A stretch of DNA of 44,446 bases from Acinetobacter sp. HR7 (GTDB lineage: Bacteria > Pseudomonadota > Gammaproteobacteria > Pseudomonadales > Moraxellaceae): contig NZ_JPQO01000184.1 in NCBI RefSeq assembly GCF_000773685.1, positions 1 to 44,446 of the forward strand, in the 5' to 3' direction. Shown here one piece after another: positions 8,131 to 15,286 of the stretch (position 1 is its first letter; every line of letters begins with the position of its first letter). Under the pieces are notes generated by a model that saw nothing but the letters and a program-made list of their open reading frames with translations, did not search any database and was not told the origin of the DNA. Both the position numbers and the translations under genes were made by a program.

Positions 8131-8157
8131 AAAAAAGACCACTTAGGTGGTCTTTTT
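8131..8157. terminator. Bidirectional terminator between higA and the DUF262 gene
   Basis: AAAAAAGACCAC-TTAG-GTGGTCTTTTTT is a near-perfect stem flanked by A and T runs, so it can end transcripts from both convergent sides. Confidence 0.85.
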
Positions 8158-8163
8158 TATTTT

Positions 8164-9954
8164 TTATAATGAGAAATAATAATTTTTAATTTTTTGTGCC
8201 ATAAGCTTTCTTCGGTGGTCCAAAAACACAAAATAATTATCTACAGTCATATTTTCAATTTCTTTAGGAATACAATGAGCTTCAAAATTATTTAATAGTT
8301 CATTTTCAGTCGTAATACCTGAAATTGTGACTTGATTGGTATCAATTTGATTTCGGATGATTGAGAAATATTCTTTAGGTGATTGTTTTCCTACTTTAAT
8401 ATTAATATCTTGCTGCATATAAACATAATTGGCGATTTGATTATATTTGCTTCGGTCTAACCCAGCATTTTTTAAATACTCTTTTGGAAAAAGATGGTGA
8501 ACATCACCGCGATGCTCGATCATGTGCCCAACCGTAATATCTTTAGACAAGAAACCTAGATCATTTTCTTTCACTTGTGATGCTAAAAATACGTGAAAAT
8601 ATGGACTGCTTGCGACTGAAGTATCTAAGCTTAGAGGTAACGAGGAATTCCAAAACGCATCTGATAATTCACTTTCTTCTTTTTCATTTAAGTAAACATC
8701 AAAAGATTTTTCTGAAATTTGTTTAATGTCATAATCAATTGTACTTTCAGGAGATGCTGAATAGCGTCCTGTTAGAATGCTATAAACTAACCATCGTTTT
8801 ACATAGCTTTCAATTTTTACAGAATTAACTCCTAAGTCTTTTAATTTTAAATATAAAATATAAGCAAAGTTTAGTGCATTTTGTGAACGTATAAGCTTAG
8901 GAGAAATAAAACCTGCAGACTTCACGATCATCAAGAATCTTTTAAAATTAGTTTCATTAATAAAATTTTGTACGCCAACTTTTAATTTTTTATAAGATTC
9001 TGTAGAAATATCAGCTTCAAAAGTACGTGTTTCAAAATTACGTCCTGAGAGTAAGCTAACAAGATCAGAGAGACGACCACGATTAAATTGAGAGGTAAAG
9101 GCTACTCTTAATAAATCATTGTAACTTGGATCATAAAGGTCTTCATTTTCTTTTTGCAACCATACCATTTTTTGATAGTAGTCTGTTTTTGCAAAATCCG
9201 GATCATAGTCTTCAATATGCTTATAAAAGTCCGGAGAAATAGCTAAGTGACAGAAGTAATCAATGGCTTTACGTAAAGTATTACCATCATTTTCTGTATC
9301 AGAAGCAATTTTACTCATCGCAAAATCAGCTTGGCTAAGTACAACGCCTTTAGAATTAATTCGAATAAAAATTTCAGTAACAGTTTCAATATCAAGCTCA
9401 GGTGCTAATTCAATCATCCCAATAGGTTTTTTAGTAATACTGATTAAACGTGTAAAAGCATTTTCAATTTGATCTTCATCAACATCCGGATTGAGTTTTA
9501 AATATTCACGTACAAGTTTGATTAGGCTAATTTGCCCAGAAAACGCATCATGAATATCTGCTAACCATGTTTTATCTTTTAAAATTGCTGGGTTTTGTAC
9601 TTCAAATTTTTCTTCAATTGGATTAAAAGCGATTTTGATTTTTACACGTTGATAACTTTTATTAATAACGTATTGCCCCAAAATACCTGCAGTTAACGCC
9701 GTAATACGTTGCTGTCCATCAATCAGTACTTTTTTACCTTCACTTAGAGTCCCATCTTTCAATTTTACATTTGGATTTTTCCACGCAATTACATAACCAA
9801 TGGGAAAACCTTGGTAGAGACTATCCATCAAATCACGTACTTTGGAACTATCCCAGACAAAGGGACGTTGAATTTCAGGAATTGCGATTTCGCCTGATGA
9901 GACCCATGAAAGTATATTTTCAATTAAATATTGATTAACTGCATATTTTTGCAT
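8164..9954 (-). CDS. DUF262-DUF1524 (GmrSD-like) putative restriction/defence protein
   Basis: A 596-residue single-chain protein. The N-terminal DUF262 domain (ParB/sulfiredoxin-like fold) has PEIQRPFVW near 26-34 and DGQQR at 79-83. The C-terminal DUF1524 HNH-like domain has VHHLFPKEYLK around His486-His487 and a later QSPKEYF block. This architecture is shared with type IV restriction enzymes of the GmrSD/BrxU sort and SspE-like proteins, which use NTP hydrolysis and nick or cut phage DNA; the actual target here is unknown. The gene is visibly AT-richer than the metabolic genes, stands alone and converges on higBA. The ATG at 9954 is the only start before the DUF262 fold. Confidence 0.85.
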   Translation of the reverse strand: MQKYAVNQYLIENILSWVSSGEIAIPEIQRPFVWDSSKVRDLMDSLYQGFPIGYVIAWKNPNVKLKDGTLSEGKKVLIDGQQRITALTAGILGQYVINKSYQRVKIKIAFNPIEEKFEVQNPAILKDKTWLADIHDAFSGQISLIKLVREYLKLNPDVDEDQIENAFTRLISITKKPIGMIELAPELDIETVTEIFIRINSKGVVLSQADFAMSKIASDTENDGNTLRKAIDYFCHLAISPDFYKHIEDYDPDFAKTDYYQKMVWLQKENEDLYDPSYNDLLRVAFTSQFNRGRLSDLVSLLSGRNFETRTFEADISTESYKKLKVGVQNFINETNFKRFLMIVKSAGFISPKLIRSQNALNFAYILYLKLKDLGVNSVKIESYVKRWLVYSILTGRYSASPESTIDYDIKQISEKSFDVYLNEKEESELSDAFWNSSLPLSLDTSVASSPYFHVFLASQVKENDLGFLSKDITVGHMIEHRGDVHHLFPKEYLKNAGLDRSKYNQIANYVYMQQDINIKVGKQSPKEYFSIIRNQIDTNQVTISGITTENELLNNFEAHCIPKEIENMTVDNYFVFLDHRRKLMAQKIKNYYFSL

Positions 9955-10093
9955 GAAATTTTTCTAAAATGTATTCATTTAAAGTGTACTAAAACTAGCA
10001 TATATCAAAATAAATCTGAATATTTTTAATTGAATACTCCAGCAAATTTTTTAGTTATTCATCGAAAATTATAGATTTATTTCCTTACTTAAA

Positions 10094-10122
10094 ATAATAA
10101 ACTGCCTTTCGGCGGTTTATTA
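10094..10122. terminator. Hairpin between the OmpA-like and DUF262 genes
   Basis: ATAATAAACTGCC-TTTC-GGCGGTTTATTAT pairs with one G-T wobble. It lies just downstream of the minus-strand OmpA-like gene and probably ends its transcript. The rest of the 190-bp gap is AT-rich, with nothing else recognisable. Confidence 0.6.
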
Positions 10123-10144
10123 TGAAAGTTATTTCTTATCAGTG

Positions 10145-11146
10145 TTAAAGCTTCACCAACTCCACTCGACGATTCTTCGCTTTACCATCTTCATTCGAAT
10201 TATTTGCAACAGGCTGAGTATCCCCAAAACCTTTAGCAATTAAACGGTTACTTTCAATACCTGCTTTGGTCAGGGCAGCAACCACACTTTGCGCACGTTG
10301 ATCAGACAGCTTTAAGTTATGTGCGGCATCACCGGTATTGTCGGTATGACCATAAATGCCCAGTTTTAAATTAGGATTGTCTTTTAATAAGGCAACAATC
10401 TGATCAATTTGCGCTTGTGAGTCCGGCAAAATTTCCGTTTTATCCGTTGCAAAATTAATCTGTACACTAACTTTATTGTCCTGATCCAGACTTTGTTTTA
10501 GTGCACTTGAAGTCAGCGCTTTGGCAGTCACATTTAAAGGCTTGGATTCAGCCACCATTAGCGAAATATAATTGCCAGATTGGGTCAGTTGGAACCATGC
10601 AGACGTATCTTCTTGGCGAACGACATAAGTCTTGGTCGGGTAGTTAAAAATATCCCCCAGACCCGCATAATATTGCACCTGAAAATCCTTCGGAATTTTC
10701 TCGATGATATCTTTTGGAATCTGGCTATTGGCAATTTCCACACCGCCCAAATCCTTGATCACACTTTCCAGATTACGCTGAATTTCTAAAAAATTACCTT
10801 CTTTATATTCCGGTTTCGAAGTAATGCCTGAACTGAATAATTGTCCTTCCACCCATTCCAGTTGCTGTCCTGTCCAGAATGGAACACGCTCAAAATTGCG
10901 CTGTTCAGTATTTTGATAGATATAACCGTCTGGCAGGGAAATATAAGGAAAGTCACCGAGTGTTGCTGTACTTAGCGGAATTTTATTCAGGTCAAAAGCT
11001 TGAGGCTGTGCCATTTCGGCAACTTGCGTGGTGTCTTCCTGCCGAATTTCGGTTTTGGTGGTTTCTGCTTGCTCGGTTTTGCTACATGCCGCAAAAATAA
11101 AAGGCGTACAAAGAATGGCAGTAGGAAGGAGAGATGAAGTCTTCAT
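10145..11146 (-). CDS. OmpA-family outer-membrane lipoprotein
   Basis: A 333-residue lipoprotein. A type II signal peptide with lipobox FAAC gives a lipidated Cys21. A variable 200-residue region follows, then a C-terminal OmpA peptidoglycan-binding domain (about 225-333) with VQINFATDKTEILPDS, YGHTDNTGD and NLKLSDQRAQSV, the standard block that binds diaminopimelate. It probably tethers outer membrane to peptidoglycan. The ATG at 11146 is preceded by AAGGAAA. No operon partner is seen. It lies inside the accessory stretch between carboxylase and allophanate hydrolase, with no evident link to guanidine. Confidence 0.87.
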   Translation of the reverse strand: MKTSSLLPTAILCTPFIFAACSKTEQAETTKTEIRQEDTTQVAEMAQPQAFDLNKIPLSTATLGDFPYISLPDGYIYQNTEQRNFERVPFWTGQQLEWVEGQLFSSGITSKPEYKEGNFLEIQRNLESVIKDLGGVEIANSQIPKDIIEKIPKDFQVQYYAGLGDIFNYPTKTYVVRQEDTSAWFQLTQSGNYISLMVAESKPLNVTAKALTSSALKQSLDQDNKVSVQINFATDKTEILPDSQAQIDQIVALLKDNPNLKLGIYGHTDNTGDAAHNLKLSDQRAQSVVAALTKAGIESNRLIAKGFGDTQPVANNSNEDGKAKNRRVELVKL

Positions 11147-11155
11147 TAAATTTCC

Positions 11156-11371
11156 TTATTGTTCGGCATTTTTATGGAATTTATTGTATAGAAATTCACC
11201 TGTAGTGCAAATTTTAATCGAAACCTGAATCTGAGTGGTTTTAGCATTCATAATTAAGGCTACAGAAGGGTAACTGGTGAAGATTCCATTACCGAAAACT
11301 GTACCATGAAACCTTATTTGATATCGTTTTGGTGCAAGTTTGATCACTCTTGGCGCATAAATATTTTTCAC
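11156..11371 (-). pseudogene. Possible TonB C-terminal domain remnant
   Basis: A 71-codon open frame whose middle, SYPSVALIMNAKTTQIQVSIKI followed by TTGEF, resembles the YP-x-x-A...V-x-V-x-x-x-I...G core of TonB C-terminal domains. It has no membrane anchor, no proline-rich linker and no convincing ribosome-binding site, and it ends early. If real it is a decayed fragment; it may be chance similarity. Confidence 0.22.
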
Positions 11372-11469
11372 TGGTATCCATTTGCGCTAAGGCATTGTTT
11401 TTTGGAGATGCTTTTATCATCTATATATTTTGTTGGAACTGGTACGTTTTATGCTTCTATTGATATGTA

Positions 11470-11650
11470 ACTCAATCAACAGAGGAGGGCAAATGGCTTG
11501 ATTACTCGACACTGTGATATTCAGTTGATCCGGTAGGCAGAAAAACAATGATATGACCTACCTATAAATAAAAAGTGCTTAAAATTATTCTCATTTTGGT
11601 TGTTAAGACCCTTAAACCAGCCCCAGCTCAGCGCATGGGGCTTTGTTTTT
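11470..11650 (+). ncRNA. Candidate small RNA or orphan transcript with terminator
   Basis: The 390 bp from 11372 to the next gene contain a clear plus-strand terminator but no gene ending at it. Upstream of it lie a GGTAGG/CCTACC hairpin (11532-11537 with 11557-11562) and, at 11484-11501, a GGAGGG followed by a two-codon ATG-GCT-TGA frame. A structured transcript ending at the terminator is the simplest reading. The 5' end is unknown and the start given is arbitrary. Confidence 0.3.
11619..11650 (+). terminator. Rho-independent terminator without an upstream gene
   Basis: AGCCCCA and TGGGGCT form a 7-bp stem around a 10-nt loop, followed by TTGTTTTT. No plus-strand coding gene lies upstream within 3.5 kb; the only upstream genes here run on the minus strand. 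Confidence 0.75.
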
Positions 11651-11696
11651 ATGTCGTTTTAGTTTTTTCCACGCTCACACATGTCTGATTAAAAGC

Positions 11697-11712
11697 TGGC
11701 ACGCTTTCTGCA
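11697..11712 (+). promoter_or_regulatory. Sigma-54 promoter of the allophanate hydrolase operon
   Basis: TGGCACGCTTTCTGCA has GG and GC 12 nt apart and matches the consensus closely. It lies 52 bp before the first start codon, giving a leader of about 40 nt. No guanidine aptamer is present here, unlike the carboxylase operon. Confidence 0.85.
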
Positions 11713-11763
11713 TTTTCCTAAGTAATACGAATTTCTGATTTTGTAATACCTGAGGAGATGCAC

Positions 11764-11886
11764 ATGACTTCACATCGCAAAACAAGCAAGCTGCATCCTT
11801 TCGCACAATTTTTAGTCGACATACTCAGTGTTCGTGCTGGGCTTCATATCAAGCAAGATTTAGCAAAGGAAAGTAAGCGTGTCTAA
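11764..11886 (+). CDS. 40-residue small protein heading the operon
   Basis: An ATG at 11764 follows a strong GAGGAG box at 6 nt spacing and opens a 40-codon frame, beginning MTSHRKTSKLHPFAQ and ending in KESKRV. It is basic at both ends with a hydrophobic centre (FAQFLVDILSV), perhaps amphipathic. The stop overlaps the GTG start of the NikR-like gene by 8 bp, so it may drive translation of that gene. I do not recognise a family. It could be a real small protein or a leader peptide whose translation tunes the regulator. Confidence 0.6.
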   Translation: MTSHRKTSKLHPFAQFLVDILSVRAGLHIKQDLAKESKRV

Positions 11887-12331
11887 ACACAAATTGGCAC
11901 GGATCAGTATCACCTTGCCAGAAAAAACCCTGCAATCGCTGGATCAAAAGATTGTCGAGCAGCACTATGAAAGCCGCTCGCAGGCCATTGTCGACATGAT
12001 TAACCGCCACCTGATTGATGAGCTGGTTTCTCGTGATGAAGTCATGGTCGGCACACTGACCCTGGTTTATGACGTCAGCCTGAAACCGTTACGTTCCCAG
12101 CTGGTCGATCTGCAACAGCAATATCTGGAACAGGTGATCAGCTCGCTGCATATCCAGCTGGATGATCAGAAAGTCCTGCAAGTCATGCTGATGCAGGGCG
12201 TGAGCAGTGATTTAAAAGAAATTAGCGAACAATTTATTGCATTAAAAGGGGTGCTCAAAGGACACCTGGAACTGATGGATGCCGTGATGCCTCCCATTCC
12301 CCAAAATACCAATAAAGGAGTATTGTCATGA
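11879..12331 (+). CDS. NikR-like ribbon-helix-helix regulator lacking most nickel ligands
   Basis: A 150-residue protein aligned by eye with NikR. A ribbon-helix-helix DNA-binding domain (about 6-50, ARISITLPEKTLQSLD) is followed by the ACT-like sensor domain (about 55-133, ending GVLKGHLEL). Of the four high-affinity nickel ligands of E. coli NikR (His76, His87, His89, Cys95), only the His87 equivalent survives (His91). The others read Gln80, Gln93 and Val99. It therefore probably senses something else. The GTG start overlaps the small upstream gene, and its stop overlaps the allophanate hydrolase start (ATGA). Co-transcription suggests that it controls this guanidine/urea operon; no binding site was identified. 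Confidence 0.75.
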   Translation: MSKHKLARISITLPEKTLQSLDQKIVEQHYESRSQAIVDMINRHLIDELVSRDEVMVGTLTLVYDVSLKPLRSQLVDLQQQYLEQVISSLHIQLDDQKVLQVMLMQGVSSDLKEISEQFIALKGVLKGHLELMDAVMPPIPQNTNKGVLS

Positions 12332-14136
12332 ATACTTTATGGACAATTCAAGACTGGCAGAACGCCTACCAACAGCAGCAGATTCAGTTACAGGACCTGA
12401 TCGATTATGTTGCATCATTTCAGAATGATGATCATGCCTGGATTTCAATTGCATCTGCAGAACAATTACAAGCACAAATTGATGCCTTAACAGGAAAATC
12501 ACCAGCCGAATTGCCACTCTACGGCATTCCATTCGCAGTCAAAGACAATATTGATGTTGCCGGTTTCTATACCACTGCAGCCTGTAAAGAAGCTTCTTAT
12601 CTCGCAACCAGCGATGCAACGGTTGTGGCTAAATTAAAAGCTGCCGGTGCTGTTGTCGTAGGTAAAACTAACCTAGACCAGTTTGCGACTGGCCTGGTCG
12701 GTGTACGTTCACCCTACGGCGCAGTGAAAAACAGCTTTAATCCGGAATATATCAGTGGCGGTTCAAGTTCGGGTTCATCTGTAGTCGTGGCCAATGGTCA
12801 AGTGCCATTTAGCTTAGGCACGGATACCGCTGGCTCTGGCCGTGTACCGGCAGGACATAACAATATTGTTGGCTTGAAACCCACCAAAGGCTGGTTTTCC
12901 ACTACGGGTCTGGTACCTGCGTGCCGCACCATTGATGTGATTTCCATTTTTGCCTTGACTGTCGATGATGCCTGGCAAGTGGCGCAAATCATGCAAGGCT
13001 ATGATGCGACAGATGAATATTCACGCCAGCATCCAGCCAATGTGCCAACCCAATTTTCCAAAGGCAAAATTGCCATTCCGGCACAGCTGGAATTTTATGG
13101 CGATGCCGAGGCAGCAAAAGCCTTTGAACAGGCAATTAGCCGTGTCAAGCAGCTCGGTTACAAAGTTGAAGCCATTGATTTTACAATTTTTAATCAGCTG
13201 GCAGCGGCACTTTATAACAAGGCATGGGTAGCAGAACGAAGCAGTGCCGTGGAAAAACGGGTTTCCCGTGATGTAACCCATCCGGTGATTCACCAGATTA
13301 TCAGTCAGGCAGACAATTTTAATGCCGTCGATATGATGCAGGCGGAATATGAGCGAGCGCAATTGGCTCGTCAAATCAATCTGGTACTTGCAGACTTTGA
13401 TGCCTTGATGGTGCCAACAGCGCCAACCATCTACAAAATTGCCGATGTAGAAGCCGATCCGCTGGTAAAAAACAGCCATATGGGGGCGTACACCAATTTT
13501 GTCAATTTTGCTGATCTTTGTGCGTTGGCACTGCCAAATACAATTCGTGCCGATGGCTTGCCAAGCGGGGTAACTTTTATTGCCCCCGCCTGGATGGATC
13601 AGGCATTGGCGAACTTTGCTCAGACTTGGCAGCAGGCAACGGCGTTGACACTGGGCACATCTGAAAAAACTTATGAACCAACAAGCCAAATCCAGTCACA
13701 GCATTCAGTCAAGCTGGCAGTAGTGGGAGCACACCTGAGCGGTATGCCATTGAATTTTCAGTTGACTACACGTGGCGGCACTTTAGTGCAAAAAACCAAA
13801 ACCGCAGCCAGCTACAAACTGTTTGCACTGAAAAATACCACACCGCCTAAACCGGGCTTGCAATACCACAGCAAAGGTCAAGAAATCGAAGTGGAGGTCT
13901 GGGATATTCCATTTGCCAACTTTGGTCAGATCGTGGCAGAAGTTCCGGCACCGCTAGGTATTGGCAATGTCCAGCTGGCAGATGGCAGTTGGGTCAAAGG
14001 TTTTATCTGCGAAGGCTACACACTGGAAGATGCCACAGATATTAGTCATTTCGGTGGCTGGCGTGATTTTATTCAATCAAAACAAATCTCAAATACATGC
14101 TTTAAATGTAATTGCATAGGGGAAATCGCACAATGA
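12328..14136 (+). CDS. atzF: Allophanate hydrolase
   Basis: A 602-residue amidase-signature enzyme that cleaves allophanate to two ammonia and two carbon dioxide, the last step of guanidine/urea carboxylase pathways. The catalytic triad is visible: Lys72 in FAVKDN, cis-Ser146 in the GGSSSGS run and nucleophile Ser170 in DTAGSGR. A C-terminal domain of about 140 residues (from about 460) is the AtzF-specific extension, which acts on the intermediate in related enzymes. The gene overlaps both neighbours by ATGA. It is separated from the carboxylase genes by the 4.4-kb accessory stretch, whereas related clusters often keep them adjacent. Confidence 0.94.
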   Translation: MNTLWTIQDWQNAYQQQQIQLQDLIDYVASFQNDDHAWISIASAEQLQAQIDALTGKSPAELPLYGIPFAVKDNIDVAGFYTTAACKEASYLATSDATVVAKLKAAGAVVVGKTNLDQFATGLVGVRSPYGAVKNSFNPEYISGGSSSGSSVVVANGQVPFSLGTDTAGSGRVPAGHNNIVGLKPTKGWFSTTGLVPACRTIDVISIFALTVDDAWQVAQIMQGYDATDEYSRQHPANVPTQFSKGKIAIPAQLEFYGDAEAAKAFEQAISRVKQLGYKVEAIDFTIFNQLAAALYNKAWVAERSSAVEKRVSRDVTHPVIHQIISQADNFNAVDMMQAEYERAQLARQINLVLADFDALMVPTAPTIYKIADVEADPLVKNSHMGAYTNFVNFADLCALALPNTIRADGLPSGVTFIAPAWMDQALANFAQTWQQATALTLGTSEKTYEPTSQIQSQHSVKLAVVGAHLSGMPLNFQLTTRGGTLVQKTKTAASYKLFALKNTTPPKPGLQYHSKGQEIEVEVWDIPFANFGQIVAEVPAPLGIGNVQLADGSWVKGFICEGYTLEDATDISHFGGWRDFIQSKQISNTCFKCNCIGEIAQ

Positions 14137-15155
14137 TTAAAAAAGTAACGCTAGCAGCATCGGTGTGCTGTGCCATTTTATTCAGTGGTTGTGACAATAC
14201 TGCCAAAATTCCAGAACCTTCAGATAAAGCAATGGGCAGTTTAAATAGCAAACCAATTACCATTGGTTATAGCGACTGGCCGGGTTGGGTGGCGTGGCAA
14301 GTGGCGATTGAAAAAGGTTTCTTTAAAGAAGCAGGGGTGAATGTTGACTTTAAATGGTTTGACTATTCAGCCTCCATTAATGCCTTCTCTGCGAACCAGC
14401 TCGATGCGATTTCTGTGACCAATGGTGATAACTTGGTCATTGCCTCAGGCGGTACCAAAGGTGCAATGATTATGGTCACGGATTATTCTGCAGGGAATGA
14501 TGTGATTATCGCCAAAAATGGCATTAACAGCATTGCAGACCTGAAAGGTAAACACATCGCTGTGGAAAAAGGGCTGGTGGATCACCTGCTGCTGTCTACT
14601 GCACTTGAAGATGCCAAGATCAAGTCAAATGAAGTGACCTTGGTGAATTCGATGACCAATGAGCTGCCACAAGTCTTTAATACGCCGGATGTCTCGGCAA
14701 TTGCTGTATGGCAGCCAGTAGCGAATCAGGCATTAAAAGCTGTTCCAGGTGCTAAAATTATTTATAGTTCTCAAGATAAGCCAGGCTTGATTTACGATAC
14801 TTTGACCGTGAATATGACGCATTTATCTGCACATCAAGAAGAATGGAAAAAAATCATTCAGGTGTGGGATAAGACGGTTAAGTTCATTAATGATCCAGCA
14901 ACCCATGAAGAAGCTGTGAAAATTATGGCGAATAAAGTGGGGGTGGATCCTAAGCAATATAAGCAGTTTATTGGTGGAACGCACTTACTCGATCTTGCAG
15001 CCAATAAAACGGTATTTAGCAAGGGCACAGGCTTCGATTCGATCTATGGTTCGACTTATCATGTGAATAAATTTAATGTGATCAATGGCGTCTATTCTGC
15101 GGAACAGGATGCCGATAGTTTGATTTATCCGGCTTTTGTGCAATCGGTACCATAA
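14133..15155 (+). CDS. ABC transporter substrate-binding lipoprotein (NMT1/TauA-like), probable guanidine uptake
   Basis: A 340-residue periplasmic-binding lipoprotein. MIKKVTLAASVCC is followed by lipobox LFSGC, giving lipidated Cys20. The NrtA/SsuA/TauA fold shows in GYSDWPGWVAWQVAIEKGFF and DLKGKHIAVEKG. I prefer the ATG at 14133 because it overlaps the allophanate hydrolase stop, follows AGGGGAAA and starts the signal peptide directly; an upstream TTG would spoil it. The cognate permease and ATPase lie 4.7 kb away on the opposite strand, separated by the DUF262 pair. The substrate (guanidine or urea) is inferred from gene company. Confidence 0.87.
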   Translation: MIKKVTLAASVCCAILFSGCDNTAKIPEPSDKAMGSLNSKPITIGYSDWPGWVAWQVAIEKGFFKEAGVNVDFKWFDYSASINAFSANQLDAISVTNGDNLVIASGGTKGAMIMVTDYSAGNDVIIAKNGINSIADLKGKHIAVEKGLVDHLLLSTALEDAKIKSNEVTLVNSMTNELPQVFNTPDVSAIAVWQPVANQALKAVPGAKIIYSSQDKPGLIYDTLTVNMTHLSAHQEEWKKIIQVWDKTVKFINDPATHEEAVKIMANKVGVDPKQYKQFIGGTHLLDLAANKTVFSKGTGFDSIYGSTYHVNKFNVINGVYSAEQDADSLIYPAFVQSVP

Positions 15156-15183
15156 GTTTTTATCACTGTCTGTGATAGCGAAG

Positions 15184-15210
15184 AATAGCGTCTGATGACG
15201 CTATTTTTTT
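15184..15210 (+). terminator. Rho-independent terminator of the allophanate hydrolase operon
   Basis: AATAGCGTC-TGAT-GACGCTATT is a perfect 9-bp stem followed by a run of T. It ends the guanidine operon just before the DUF262 pair, so that pair needs its own promoter; a TATAAT lies at about 15242-15248. Confidence 0.9.
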
Positions 15211-15286
15211 ATTTTCCTTTTCAATGATCTATCTTTATATATTATAATTTTTTGTCAAATACACGCATAAATGGAAAGTGGATTTA

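Noticed and set aside
11156..11371. Intact TonB-like gene
   Set aside because: Only a partial C-terminal resemblance, with no anchor or linker. Listed at low confidence as a remnant.
11493..11501. Two-codon ATG-GCT-TGA frame after GGAGGG as a coding gene
   Set aside because: Too short to call. It is mentioned only as part of the candidate transcript.
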